From Selaginella moellendorffii (taxonomy: Eukaryota > Streptophyta > Lycopodiopsida > Selaginellales > Selaginellaceae): a DNA stretch of 64,000 nt. Position numbers and translations under genes: made by a program. Positions 24,553 to 37,448 of this stretch are shown here, piece after piece; within the stretch, counting starts at the first letter, position 1, and each line of letters starts with the position of its first letter. The stretch is from the NCBI RefSeq assembly GCF_000143415.4, contig NW_003314330.1, positions 1-64,000 of the forward strand. Direction: 5' to 3'. The notes below the pieces were generated by a model. That model saw nothing but the letters and a program-made list of their open reading frames with translations, did no database searches and was not told the DNA's origin.

Positions 24553-27500
24553 ATGGTTGAGCAGCAGGGATCTAGCTGGTGGCTGCAATTTGCTGCGCTC
24601 ACCCGAAAGTGTTGGAAGGTGCTGCTCCACAGGAAGATCTCCCTCGCGGCTTATGTGTTTGCTCCTCCCCTCGCGGTGATAGTACTCTATATCCTCTTCT
24701 CCACCGTTGCGCTCGATGACTCCGACTTGAAGAACGACGACCGGCTCCAGAGCGTTCCCGATGGCTTGACTCGCTGCGTTGTTGTGGATGCTCGAGGAAA
24801 CCGGATGGAGCTCAAGAGCTTCTCAGCACCGAACTCGTCCCAATCTCTCCAGCACTGTATCACGATTGGATTTGTTTCTGACGCTGGAAACAACGCGAAA
24901 GTCGTCATGCAACAGGTGAAAGTCTGTCCTTTCTTTCATTTTTTCTTTCCTCGATCTCGCTAAGCTAGTTTGATCTTGGTCTTAGGTGGCCAACTCGGTG
25001 GGACTTGAGTATGGTGTTGACGTGGTGGAGTTCCCCAGCAACCAGAGAATGTCCGAGTTTATGTGGAAGAATCCCGGCCATGTCGATCTCGCTGTCTCTT
25101 TTTTCCCGGACAACTTCCACGCTTATGATGTCTGGATGAACAGAAGCTACACGAGAGCCTACGAATTCGGTGCTCTCAAGAAACTGGATCCATTTCTCAA
25201 GTCACAAGGTCTATCTGGCAGGCTGCTCACACTCCAAAAATCTCTCGATACTGCTATTATTTCGACATCATCCCGAGGCCAACAGCGTTTCTCGTTGCAA
25301 GTGAGCATTGCTTTCTATGTTTCTTTTGTTTGTAACACTTTGCTATGCAGGTTGGAGCTTTCACTGACATTAGAAGCGACGAGAAAATTTCCAGAGAATC
25401 GGATGTTGGTGCCGGGCAAGAGACCGGATGTGACGAACCTACGTATCGGGTGAGAACTCAAGTCGTGATTGGGTTCATGGGAGGCACCTTGATAGCAACT
25501 GGAGTTGGGATCTCGACTATTGTGGTATGATGCAAAGCTTCTTTTTTTCCTCGAGAATACTTTTACGAGTTTGTAAATTTTTCTTTTTTCAGGTGATAAT
25601 GATCCTTGCTTCGGAGAAACAAAAGAGATTGATTGGAAAACTACGTCAGATGGGGCTGCAAGAAAGCGCACACATTGCTTCTTGGACGATCGCGTTTCTT
25701 TTGCTCTCGTTTGTGAGTTCCCTGCTTACGGTGATTATCATGAAGCTCGTTTCGGGATCACACCAGCTCTTCGCCTTCAAATACACTTCATTTGGTGTAA
25801 GTTTATGCTTGAGTTCTTGCAAACGAAACTTACCTTGTTTTCCCAGGTGCTTTTTGTAACTCTCTACGCTTTTCAAATAGCCATGATCGGGGTAGCGCTG
25901 ATTGTTGCGGCGCTCTTTACAAAGCCCGTGTGGATCATGACAGTTTCGTCCCTGATTTTCTTGGGGATACTCTTCTCGACAATGACGATGAACCTTACTA
26001 GTTTGACCATGGGCATGTGAGTTCTTGCTTTTGTGCAATGGTTGTCGTTTTTAATCCTTTCTATGTTTGGTGATAACAGGTTTGGCGTTGATGTGTCTGG
26101 GAATTGCGTGAGAATGGACAATCCTTACAGTGGATTCTGGGCTCCTCACAAAGCCACTCACTTCATGGAGTTTGTTATTTTCTGGTTTCCGTGGATAAGT
26201 TACGGACGGATAGTTCTAGAAATGTATGCAACCACGATCTACGGCAGGAAAAGTTTTTCATTCCATGGTAAGCTGTAGTCCTTTCCTCATGATTTTCTTT
26301 TAACATGACAATGTGTGATAGATCTCCAATCTACGATGCATTATTTAAAGTCCGGCAGCGAGGTGGCCACTGTATATTCAGCACCTTCTCTTCTTGCTTC
26401 TGTGTTTCTGATGCTTGGGCTTTGGATCGTCAGCATCCCACTAGCATGGTACCTTTCACAGGTTTTTATTTGTTCCTTCTTTTTTTCCATTGTTTTGTGT
26501 TTTATAAGTTGGTTATTTTGCTCTAGGCTCTTGCTGGAAGAACAAACGGAAGAAGAAGTTGGAGGTTTCCTTTTCAAAGGGGATACTGGGGATACACTGC
26601 GGCTGCTGGATTATACACTCGAGGTGACACATTTGCTGAAGAGAGGCAAAAGTCGCAGCAAGAAAACTCTTTGCGAATCCTAAAAATGTCAAAGAGCTAC
26701 AAACGTGGAACTGCTCTACGCGAAGTCTCGGTGACAATGAACAACGGAGAAGTTTTTGTTCTCCTTGGCCACAATGGTACGCACTTTAATATGGATAATT
26801 AATTCTCACTGACTTTCCATAATTCTTGTAGGTGCTGGAAAGTCGACTCTGATTAACGTTTTAACTGGCTTGACGGATGCAACTTATGGAGAAGCTTATT
26901 TCAGAGGCTGCAGTTTCTCAACAGACATGGCACAGATTCAAGCAGTGTGTGGAATTTGTCCTCAGTTTGACGCTCTTTGGGATGAGCTAAACGCGGAAGA
27001 GCACTTGTACGTGTGTGCTGCCATGCAGGTATATAATGTTTTCATTGCCAAGATGAAACTTTCACTCTTTGCTTTTCATATTTTGTACAGGGTCTTCATG
27101 GGAAGTACGCTGCCGAAGAAATCAAGCGTGTTCTTGCAGCAGTGGATCTTTCAGAGGAGGGTAAAAACATGACAACGACCTTCTCTGGAGGCATGAAGCG
27201 AAGGCTATCAGTTTGCATGGCCGTGCTGGGTGACCGTCGTAAACTTATCTTCCTGGACGAGGTAAAAGCTTAAGTTTTTTTGCGTTGAAGTAGACAGGAT
27301 TGATGATTTCCATTGCAGCCAACCACAGGCGTTGATACAATAAACAAGAAGCGAATCTGGGAGCTCATTGAGAAGGTCAAAGAAGAAAAGATAGTGGTTT
27401 TAACAACACACAACATGGAGGAGGCCGACGCTCTTGGAGATAAAATCGCAATTTTGCACCAAGGAACTCTAAAAGCCGTTGGTTCATCTCTATTCTTGAA

Positions 27501-30500
27501 GGTCAGTGTGTTTTTCTTGATCCAGGCAATGCTGGTTCCTTATTTATCTTACTACTTTCCAGAAAGAGTTTGGTTCTGGTTATCAGATCTCTTTGCTTCT
27601 AGCCTCTCCCGAAGACGCGCCGGAAGTCGAGGCTATTGTCAAACGCGTTCTTCCGGGATCAAAAATTGTCCAGTCCGCGGCTGGAAACTTGAAGGTTTCA
27701 CTTAACCACAACACAGCACTAGCCATTCCAAAACTTTTAACCGAGCTCAGAGTGAGGCTACCCGGGAGAGAGAAAAGCGAGCCTCCGACTTCGTCCAAAT
27801 ATCTCAAAGAATGGGGTATCTCCAACACAACTCTGGAAGAAGTTTTTCTCCGGCTCAGCGCTCGAAATGACCACCAAGTGACTGAAGAGAACGAGAACGA
27901 GAGTCCCGATGTTGAGAAGCTGTGCCTTATGTGTGGGGTGAAAAGAGTCGACGTTGTTACTCTCTACACGCGCTCTGGGATTTCCGTCAAGGTACCAAAT
28001 GCGGTGTGCTTAACGTGTGCTTTGGCAGAGCAAGCTCCAGTTATGATGGACTCCATCGCAGAAGATGAGAACCACGAAAGCCAACCTTTAAACGAAAGTT
28101 ACGAAGAGCTCACCGAGAGTTTTGGTCCGCCTCCAAACACTCAAGTCCGTGGTGAGAATCACGTAAACAATGGGGAAAATCAAAACGATCCAGCTCCAAC
28201 GACGGTTACGAGCAACGCTGGGTTATTCCGATCGCAGATACGCGCGGTGTTATACAAAAACTTTCAGCTCAACTTGGCACAGAAGAAGGCCTTCGCTTTC
28301 TACTTTCTTACGTTCGTGGTATACGTGCTACTCATGAAGTTTTTCGGAGGATCGATCTCCGGGACACGCCAGAGTTTCTCCGAGAACGTCTGTCCGGGAA
28401 GGAGCGATCTGGTTGACAGTGGCTACTGCAGCGCTCAAAACTTTGAAGCTGGTTTCTTCCACATTGATCTATCGTGGACTGCTCTCTCCTCAGCTCTCGC
28501 TCCAATGCTTCTCAACTCGACTTTAGATCCAAGCTCGAGGGTGGCAGTGACACCGGTGGTATGGTACTCTTCCCAAGGAGACCTCGATCTCAATTATACT
28601 TTCACTGGCAGCAACAAGTCTACGGTGGTGGCGCTCAAACAAATTCAGAATCCAGATCCTAATGCTCTGTTCGTATCCGGGCAGCAAGATCTCCAGAGAA
28701 AATCTGTCCGAGTCAGAGTTCCGTTCTGCTCATCCAACGCTCGAGCCAGTGACGGCGATCGAGTTTATATTGAAGACCTCTCCACGGCCACCGCAACTTA
28801 TGATGCTTTGTTCCCGACTTCCGGCCTGGCCTGGTCGACTTACTCGTCGGGAGGTTCTAGCGATCGTCATGTCGCAGCTACTGTGAGATACAAATCCAGG
28901 TTCCACTCGTACGACGCAACAAGGATTTGGATACGCATGAGAAACGTAACGTCTGGTTTGTGTGGCTTCTCCGGCAGCAGCAGCACTTATAAAGATCTCG
29001 CTCAGCTCTACACCGATCCACCCTCGACCTCCTCCTACATGGTCGCCTCAGTAGCTCCCTTCCTCGCGATGAACGCTATAAGCAACGGGCTAGCTTCCAC
29101 GGCTGACAGCAATGCTCCAGCGATCACGGCCAGGCTTAGAGTTTATCCGGATCTCGAGTTCGCAGGCAACCGACAGGACGATGGTGTTTACAACCCGGCG
29201 ACGCTCCTCTTCGCCATCATGGGACTGTCAACGTTCTTCCCTCTCTACGTCCGGAGGCTCGTCATGGAGCGTCAAACTGGACTCCTCCACTTGATGGTGA
29301 TCGCTGGGATGAAACCATCGGCGTACTGGCTTGGAAACTATCTCTACGACTTCATCCTCTCAGTGATCGATGGGGTGGTGTTCTTCGTAATTGGAAGACT
29401 GGTCGGAAGTAGCTTCGTCCACGCCGATCCGCTCATGTCCGCTTTGATCATCTTGGCTTGGGCTCACGCTCTCAATGGCATGTCAACTTTCACGGCCGGG
29501 TTTTTCAGCAGCGTTCGAGCCGCGTCGTTCGTTGCCATCGGGATCATCATCACTGCTGCTGGCTGCGTCTTCGTCAATCTGAAGTACAAGGATCAAAGTT
29601 CCATGCCTGCTGGAGCCGCCATCTTTCCACCCCTGGCTTTGGCTCGAGTTCTCTATCTTCTCTTTGCTGGAGTGAGGCAAGGCGAGCTTATTACGGATAT
29701 TGTGGTACTTCTCCTTGGCAGCACGCTGTTATACGTCGCTGGAGTGCTCGTCAACCAGGCTAGAGCGTCGCTCAATCCCTTCGGGTGCTTCTCTAGATTG
29801 TTCACGAGGGAAAATAAGTTTTTGGACGAGGAAGCAAAACAAGATGGGACATCCGACTCCGAAGACATTGCTATGGAGGTGGACAAAGTTCGAAACGCTC
29901 AGCCTGGAGTACTGGCGATCAAGACACAAAACTTGAGGAAGATTTATCCGGCCTCGAGCGGGAAGGGAGCCAAAGTAGCAGTGGACAATCTCACGCTCGG
30001 CTTGCAGTATGGTGAGATCTTTGGACTCCTAGGAGCAAATGGAGCAGGGAAAACTACAGCACTCTCGATGCTATCCGGCTCTCTCGCACCCTCGGCAGGA
30101 ACTATAGAGATTGGAGGAAAAGTAATTACCGGGAAGAACGAGCTCTCTCCCAACCAGCTGAGCATCTGTCCTCAATCGGATGTCGTATGGAAGGATCTCT
30201 CGGTAAGAGAAAGCTTTCTCTTTTCCTCTTCAGTTTTAGCTTTGTCTATTTTTCCAGGTGTGGTCGCACTTCATGATATACGCTTATATCAAAGGCTTGA
30301 GTTCCGCGCAAGCTCGAGCTTCCATTCAGACAATCGCTGGCGAGCTTTCACTCAATGGCGACTCGTTTCACAAGAAAGCGTCTAGCTTATCTGGAGGTCA
30401 ACTGCGTCGGCTCTCTTTCGGTGTTAGCCTCGTTGGGAGTCCCTCGATTCTACTCATGGACGAAATAACAACCGGTAAATCATCCTCTCAAAGCTTTCAC

Positions 30501-31092
30501 TAATGCTTCAGCTTTCTTTTCCAGGCCTTGATCCTGTAAGTAGAACAACGATCTGGGATGTTGTAAACAAGCAATCCAATGCTGGACGCTTGATTCTACT
30601 CACAACACATTCCATGGTAATCAAGCAAACTTTCCAGCTCTCGATGGACTCTCAAAAACTTTCTCTTATGCAGGAAGAGGCTGATACTCTTTGCACCAGG
30701 ATTGGTATCATGGCTCATGGGAAAATGAAGTGCCTTGGAGCTCCACTTCATCTCAAGAATCGTTACAGTAATGGCTACACTCTCACTGTTGTGACGCAGA
30801 AAGACGACCACGAGAGCTCCGAGACAATTGCTTCGCTGATCAAAAGAGCTGCTCCAGATGCCACTCTTGTCTACTCGTAAGTGTTGGTGCTTTTCTTTTT
30901 CTTTGGTTCTAACTTCCATCGTTCTATAGATGGCGCCGAGTTCGCAAGTTTTCCATCAAGATCTTCGATCTAAAGTATCTGTTCCAGTTGCTAGAAGACG
31001 ATGCGAACAAACTCGAGCACGGGATTCGAGAGTGGCAGATCGAGCAAACGACACTTCAAGACGTTTTTCTGAAAGTTTCCGAGCACGAGTGA
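24553..31092 (+). CDS. ABCA1: Full-size ABC transporter, subfamily A (ABCA1-type)
   Basis: Sixteen exons join in frame: 24553-24915, 24986-25300, 25351-25524, 25593-25796, 25847-26016, 26080-26267, 26322-26461, 26527-26776, 26832-27028, 27091-27261, 27319-27501, 27563-30202, 30258-30474, 30525-30616, 30674-30876, 30930-31092, giving 1889 aa, the size of plant full-length ABCA proteins. Order: membrane domain 1, nucleotide-binding domain 1 (Walker A GHNGAGKST ~600, signature FSGGMKRR ~698, Walker B IFLDEPTTG), a linker, membrane domain 2 with a large luminal loop, and domain 2 (GANGAGKTT, LSGGQLRR, LLMDEITTG). ABCA proteins move lipids across membranes. The linker holds CLMC and CLTC 24 residues apart, a possible zinc site. 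In the second Walker B/D-loop Ile replaces the usual Pro. It is convergent with the RING gene, 97 bp away. Confidence 0.92.
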
Positions 31093-31189
31093 GCTTGCAT
31101 ATCTGCTATATTATAGAAGAAGAGCCCGAGACCAGGCTTCATTGTTTACAGTCTCGTTGTTTCTCTCGCAAACGAGTAGTTCGTCCCTG

Positions 31190-31901
31190 TTAGCTATACG
31201 TTTTGGACAGCTCCGACGAGCTCGGCCGGAACAAGAACTTCGCAAAGCTGTAAAGTGTCAGCACAACGCTCTGTGTCCACCAGAGGAAGAGCAGAAAAAG
31301 AGCAATCCCCACCACTCCGATGGAGAAGCACGAGAACACCACAAACCCGAGAAGTGCCGTCCACCACGAGAAGCAGAGATGGAGGATGGAGATCGGTAGA
31401 AAGACGAGTAAGACGACGCTGGCGGCGATTAGCTTCCCGAGCTCCCAGAGCTTGCGCTCCAAAACACCAGGAACGTTAGCACCTGGAATGGATGGATGAA
31501 ACAATGGAAGTTAGATCCTAGAACCGAAAGAATCACACAAAAACAAGCGTACCTCTAAGCTGGAACAGGTTGGTCGGTGACTGCAAGAGTAGTGAGAAAA
31601 TCCTTCCAGTTCTTCCTGGCGATGACGATGGCGGCGAGATTAAAGTCGACGTTGTTGGTTGTGTCGAGAGTGATCCTCCCAGAGCGTGGAGAAGGATGTA
31701 GTTCTTTGGAAAGTGGTGGATTCCTCGCCACTTGGACAGCGCTCGGCATTCCGGGCATCGAAACCTCGGCAGCGAGGAGCTGACGACGAGGCGCTCCACA
31801 CACAACTGGCAAACGGTGTGTCCACAGCACAAGAGCCTGGGCGTGTGTGATCCATCGTTGAAGAACTCCAGGCAAACCGGGCACTCTAGAGGGCCTAGCA
31901 T
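31190..31901 (-). CDS. RING-finger protein with C-terminal membrane segments
   Basis: Two exons on the minus strand, 31901-31553 and 31482-31190, joined across a 70-bp intron (GT-AG, in frame) give 213 aa. Residues ~7-52 are a C3HC4 RING: CPVC ... CCGHTVCQLC ... CPEC, the signature of E3 ubiquitin ligases that recruit an E2 enzyme. The second exon supplies two or three hydrophobic stretches (ASVVLLVFLPISILHL; LLGFVVFSC; VVGIALFLLFLWW), so the protein is probably membrane-anchored with the RING in the cytosol. The architecture is common in plant and animal membrane E3s; the substrate is unknown. The stop lies 97 bp from the ABCA stop (convergent genes). Confidence 0.87.
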
Positions 31902-32225
31902 GGTTCTCCTCTCAGCATGTTGGATTTCAACTGGATTGAAGCAAAGAGAGAACGATCGCTCGATTGGAAGAGCCCTAGGCTGCTTGTTTTACCTCGATCA
32001 ATACCGGATCCTCAGCCACAATGCGGTGCCCCATTCTCGGAGGCGCATCATTTCTCTCGCGCATGGATCGGATCAGATCAAAACGCTCCCCGCCAAATTA
32101 GGGCTCATCAAGATGCTCAGCGAATATACCTCATTTTGATCTTGAACAAACGCCGACCGTCGGATGCAAATCTTGGAAAACAAATCCTGGCCGTTGAGAT
32201 TCTTTAAGGAATGCAAAACAAATGA

Positions 32226-33728
32226 TTAAGTACTGGAAAATTGGGTCCTTTGCGACTTCTCCACCATTTCTTTCACGCTCACGTCGAAAGCGTCGTCCTC
32301 CCCATCGAGAGAATCCCGACCACCATCGCCAGAGCTCCATGGCTTCCCAGTATAGAGCAGCCGCGGGATGATCTTCCGGATGTTCCTCTGGAGCTCTCCA
32401 ATCCTCTGGCTGCTAAACTTGCTCCTCAGAAACTCCTCCACCTCCAGCCCATCCCGACGGATGTCTTCCTCGGGGATGAACACCGAGTAGCTCTCGCGCT
32501 CGCGAGGGAGATGCCAAGTATACTGTGTGTAGGCCGAGTCGGCGTGGAAGAAGACGGGAATGCAGCCGCAAACCAGCGAGTCGAAGCTCGACCTGCGAGT
32601 GGAAGTGTCTCCCTGCGGCTGGAGGCAAAAGATCGAGGACAGCAGCTTCTCGGCGATCGGGAGGGGATTGTGAGCACACCTCAGCTTCGAGCAATTCACG
32701 GCCTCGCAGCTCCGGGACTTGCGACACTGCTCAAACAGGATCCCCCGGATGCTCTCGTTTTGCTGAGGCCGCGGAGCTCCGGCGAAGGACATGAAGTTGG
32801 CTCTCGGGCTTGCCTTGACTCTCTCGATCCATGCCTGTAGCTCCGACTTGGTCGCCGGGTGAAAGGAAGTTGGATACGGTATTGCCTGCTCTGTCCGATC
32901 CCAGGGACGTCGTTCCATCACCAAAGTCGTCACGTTTTCCATCTGCTTGAGCAGCCGAAGACTAGTCCCCCACGAGCTTCCAGACTTTCCGCGGTAGCTA
33001 GCAAAGTCCCAAGCTGTTCTTCCTGTTACCATGAAGTGGTCGTGGCCGAGATTTCTTGTCCAGCTCCAGCTATAGTTTGCCTCCAGAAACTCGACGAGAT
33101 CGACCCCTTGCTCGTGCCTGTTCAAGTTGTCCGCCCCGTAAAGGAACCTGAGAGCGTCCAGTCCTGCGTAGTAAGGGATGAAGAACGCATCGGCCTCACG
33201 GGGAGAATTCACAAGGCACCTGTACCTGTGCATCCTCTCGTGGAAGATCACCTCCAGCATGTAAGGATCGGTGGCGTACCACGAAGAATTTGCTCCAGCC
33301 AGCGCCTTCCCGAAGCCATGGTTGATGAAGTGGTCGCAGAACGTAAGCCAGGAGACCATCTTGTCGCATTTTTCCAGGACTTCCAAGTTGAATCTGCGAG
33401 GAAGCTCGTACATGAACACCCGCCTCCCCTCACACGAGTCCAAGTCCTGGCCATCTGGAAATTCTTGATGATCGCCCCGGTTAAAAGGATGCCGTGCTCT
33501 GTCCCTGTCTGTGACGAGAAAAGCACTGGAACTCTTGTGTCGCTCCGGAAACGTGAGAAACTTGATCGGGTGGAGTCTGTAGGAGGAAGAGAATGCCCAG
33601 TAAGTCCCAAAGCTCGCGGACATACAGAAAAAAATGCAGCAAGAAAGGAGCAACGATGCACCTCCTTCCGACGATAGCAAGAATTTGCGAGACGACGAGC
33701 TGCTAAATTTCACTCGAAGAGCCATCAT
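32226..33728 (-). CDS. GT47 exostosin-family glycosyltransferase (MUR3-like)
   Basis: Intronless, 500 aa, the usual length and structure of plant GT47 clade A proteins. An N-terminal signal anchor (SLLLSCCIFFCMSAS, ~25-40) predicts a Golgi type II membrane protein. The exostosin domain runs ~100-470: VFMYELPRRFN, the LEVIFHERMHRYRC block, ADAFFIPYYAGLD, GHDHFMVTGRTAWDF, and the C-terminal LQPQGDTSTRRSSFDSLVCG followed by CIPVFF, which is the likely nucleotide-sugar region. Clade A members such as MUR3 add galactose to xyloglucan side chains in the cell wall; the exact linkage of this one cannot be read from sequence. The start has two adjacent ATGs. It shares strand with the RING gene. Confidence 0.9.
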   Translation of the reverse strand: MMALRVKFSSSSSRKFLLSSEGGASLLLSCCIFFCMSASFGTYWAFSSSYRLHPIKFLTFPERHKSSSAFLVTDRDRARHPFNRGDHQEFPDGQDLDSCEGRRVFMYELPRRFNLEVLEKCDKMVSWLTFCDHFINHGFGKALAGANSSWYATDPYMLEVIFHERMHRYRCLVNSPREADAFFIPYYAGLDALRFLYGADNLNRHEQGVDLVEFLEANYSWSWTRNLGHDHFMVTGRTAWDFASYRGKSGSSWGTSLRLLKQMENVTTLVMERRPWDRTEQAIPYPTSFHPATKSELQAWIERVKASPRANFMSFAGAPRPQQNESIRGILFEQCRKSRSCEAVNCSKLRCAHNPLPIAEKLLSSIFCLQPQGDTSTRRSSFDSLVCGCIPVFFHADSAYTQYTWHLPRERESYSVFIPEEDIRRDGLEVEEFLRSKFSSQRIGELQRNIRKIIPRLLYTGKPWSSGDGGRDSLDGEDDAFDVSVKEMVEKSQRTQFSST

Positions 33729-34438
33729 TCACCGTATTGAACCCGACTTTTCAAGAATTCTCGCTCCGTCGTTCACGCTTCTGAATTCAGTGCTTTCCTC
33801 CTTTCAGGACTGCTCGCAAGCCATTCTCCAGAGTGGTCCCAGTCTCGATCCCTATCAGAGTAAAAACACGCCAGCGAATCAGTCAAGACACGGCAAATAT
33901 GTAAGCAAAACTATTTAAAACTCGTGTCAAGACCAACCTCACTCGAACTTACATACCAGCCATGGGTACCTTCTTCCATATTTTAGTCAATCATCGCCGG
34001 TGTGTGAACCCCTTGATCACTCCAAAGACAAAGAGACATGGTTTGCTGTCAGATACTGCGCATTTGTCTTGCAGTCGTCCTCGTTCTGTTTCACCATTTA
34101 GGCCAACGTAGAACCTGTTCATTCTGTTTTATCATTCAGGCCAACATAGAACCTGTTCATATGCAAACATGAAAGTAGCACTGATTAGAATTAAGCAGCA
34201 CGGACTTACCGCCCAGCTTCATCTCGATCTTTTCTAGAAAAGCTGGTAAAGAGTTACCATTACCCCTGGAATTTTCCACAATAGGATTCTTGTCTGGCTC
34301 TCTCTTAGCCATGTTATAGCACACTGCTCGTAAAAAAGACCCTCCCGGTGTTGAAGGTGGAGACAAATCAGAATGTACAAGACTACAAAACGCACCTTCA
34401 TATTCACTTGATGAAACAAAAAATGAACAACAAAGACC
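33729..34438. other. Intergenic stretch with a 38-bp tandem repeat
   Basis: Between the GT47 start and the cysteine synthase stop. It contains two copies of a 38-bp unit (34086-34123 and 34124-34161; shared core GGCCAAC-TAGAACCTGTTCAT). No gene is supported. Confidence 0.75.
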
Positions 34439-36118
34439 TCAAGCTTCTGGTTGCATTTTCTCGGACTCTTCTCTGATAGATTGAAACAGAACGGACGATA
34501 AGTAGCGCTCGCCGAAGCTAGGAAGAACCACCTGCAGCAAATAAGCTCATCAGATCTTGCCATGACTAAGGTGGAACACACTATCGCACTTACACAGATC
34601 AGCTTGTTTGCATTCTCTGGTCGCTTTGCCACCTGAATGGCGGCACACACAGCAGCTCCTGACGAGATTCCCACCTGGTGCCCTTACAGATTAGAGCTTT
34701 GCAATCGCATTTTGTAAGAATTAGTACCAGCAGGCCTTCCTTCAACGCCAGCTGCTTTGCCATTTCCACAGAATCGTTACTTGAAACCTACAAAGCATCA
34801 CCAAAACTATCGTGTTTTGAAGCTTTGCATTTAAAAGTACCTGAATGACTTCGTCAAGGATTTCTACGTCTAGAATGCTTGGAATGAATCCCGCCCCAAT
34901 ACCCTGAATCTTATGCGGACCTGACAAGACCACCACTTTCTGTGAGCAATTCAACGTAAGACAATACCTGGCTTTCCGCCCGAGAGCACGTTACTCTCTG
35001 TGGGCTCAACACCGTAAATCTGTAAAAGACAACTGTAAGCTGGAAAAGCAGACCAGCCAGAACCACCAATACCTTGATGTTCGGATTTTTCTTTTTGAGG
35101 AAGCGTCCAGCACCAGTCACGGTACCGCCAGTTCCTATTCCAGCCACAAGAATGTCAACTTTGCCTCGTGTGTCTTCCCAGATTTCAGGTCCAGTGGTTT
35201 CAAAATGCACCTGAAACGAAAAGGAGTGTTAAACTCGGATAAAGAGATAACTAACGCACCTTGGGATTTGCGGGGTTTTCAAATTGCTGGAGCATGTAAG
35301 AATTTGGAGTCTTCTTCAATATCTCCTCGGCTTTTTGTACTGCTCCTTTCATGCCTTTCGCGGGATCGGTGAGGACAAGCTCGGCACCAAAGGCCTTTAG
35401 TAGAATGCGCCTCTCGAGACTCATGGATGCAGGCATTGTTAGGATCAGCTTATAGTTTTTCGCCGCGGCAATGAAGGCCAGTCCGATTCCAGTATTACCA
35501 CTCGTAGGTTCAACCAGAACACTCTGCATGGCACAGAGGGTCATGAGTAGAGCACGCGAAAAAAGCAGCAAGGCTTACCTTGCCAGGAGTTATGGCCCCC
35601 TTCTCCTCAGCATCAGAGATCATGCTATATCCGATCCTGAAAGTAGCAAAACAAAGTAAGCGATCGGTTTCTTTCATCAAAAGCCATACCGATCTTTGAC
35701 GCTGCAGCACGGCTCCATGATTTCCAGCTTCGCAGCGATGTTGGCAACACAGCCATCGACAACGCTGTTCAAATAAACCATCGGCGTCTTTCCGATAAGC
35801 TACAAAGACAAACCCCCAAGTAACAAAAAAATCCTTCTTTCCTCCTTTTTCCAGCGAAACTCTTACCTGCGTCACATCTTCCGCGATGTTGAGCCCCTCT
35901 TCTGGCTCGGCACCGGCGGCCTCAGCTTGCACCTCAGTCGAAACAGCCGCAATCGCATGTCTTGCCCTGGGCGACGCCACAATCTTCCCCCGCTGGAGCC
36001 TCAAAGCCGACGAGATGATCCGGCGCTGCATCGCCACTGCCGAATCCCTCCTCCCGCAGCCGGCATTTCCCAGGACGAGACTGATTCCTCCCGCGGCGGC
36101 AGCAGCAGCGGTCGCCAT
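34439..36118 (-). CDS. Cysteine synthase (O-acetylserine(thiol)lyase), plastid type
   Basis: Ten minus-strand exons join in frame: 36118-35867, 35799-35690, 35636-35579, 35523-35260, 35210-35073, 35019-34968, 34920-34841, 34787-34728, 34674-34594, 34531-34439, giving 395 aa. The enzyme makes cysteine from O-acetylserine and sulfide with pyridoxal phosphate. Seen: [11 protein letters not shown], the cofactor Lys119 in CSVKDRIGYSM, the substrate loop PTSGNTG, the phosphate loop GTGGT, and the C-terminal PSFGERYLS block. An Ala/Arg-rich N-terminal extension of ~75 residues fits a plastid (or mitochondrial) transit peptide. A telo-box-like AAACCCTAA lies just upstream of the start (~36137). The next gene on the same strand ends 101 bp upstream. 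Confidence 0.95.
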
Positions 36119-36219
36119 TTCCTCGCTACTAGACGATAAACCCTAAACCTGATCGCAATGGGAGAAAGATGCCGCATATTCTCTAAAGATTCGAACTCCT
36201 TTCACACATGGACAATTTT

Positions 36220-36511
36220 TTAGGGCTCCTTGAGGCGCTTGAGCATCCGCGACGCGAATTTCCGGACGCGCTTGTTTAGATTGAAGCCCACGATCACGCC
36301 AATCCCGAAGCTGACCACCGCGATCTTGACGCACGCCGATGCCGACACAAGGAATCTACTGCTCGCCCTGTGTCAAGCGATCATCTCATCATCGTTCACA
36401 AGAATCACGCGCAAGTTTGCTCTTTCTTTACCTCGCGGCTTCGTGGAGATGGTGGTGCCCGGCGTGATGCTCCACGAGTACCATTGTGGGAGGATGCGTC
36501 GTTTCGCCCAT
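36220..36511 (-). CDS. Small single-span membrane protein, 75 aa
   Basis: Two exons, 36511-36432 and 36367-36220, joined across a 64-bp GT-AG intron give 75 aa. The N-terminus is His-rich (EHHAGHHHLHEAA at ~14-26); residues ~40-56 are one hydrophobic segment (VKIAVVSFGIGVIVGF), and the tail is strongly basic (NKRVRKFASRMLKRLKEP). That layout suits a small tail-type or single-pass protein of an organelle membrane. I do not recognise the family. Support is the clean intron, continuous frame and tight fit between neighbours on the same strand (cysteine synthase 101 bp downstream, ubiquitin-L40 139 bp upstream), not a database match. Confidence 0.6.
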
Positions 36512-36650
36512 CGCCGCCGCGCACCCTAGAGCTTGCTCACACAGAGGGTTTTAACAAGGGTTTTAGAACAACACAACAGGCTTATAGAATGCTTCGATTG
36601 ATTGAATTTTCCCTTCGACAGAGAAGTTTCCTTCTACATTGGTAGTCTCT

Positions 36651-37299
<649 letters not shown>

Positions 37300-37323
37300 C
37301 TTGGCTGCTCCTCCGGCTCTGCA

Positions 37324-37332
37324 AAACCCTAA
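37324..37332 (+). promoter_or_regulatory. Telo-box in the ubiquitin-L40 leader
   Basis: AAACCCTAA, 25 bp upstream of the ubiquitin-L40 start. This element is frequent in promoters and leaders of plant ribosomal-protein and other growth-linked genes. The 149-bp space to the plus-strand gene at 37449 is a divergent promoter region. Confidence 0.55.
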
Positions 37333-37448
37333 TGCCTCCAAGAACCCTAAAACAAGTTAGACGGTGGAGATTTCATACACGTCGACAAGCCCTAAGTGCG
37401 GGTATTGTTTATAGTCTAACATAAGCCACGACAAACACCGAGAGAAGA

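Noticed and set aside
31142-31479. Plus-strand frames after the ABCA stop
   Set aside because: Antisense to the RING gene's second exon.
32859-33677. 272-codon plus-strand frame
   Set aside because: Antisense shadow of the GT47 gene, whose frame shows clear family motifs.
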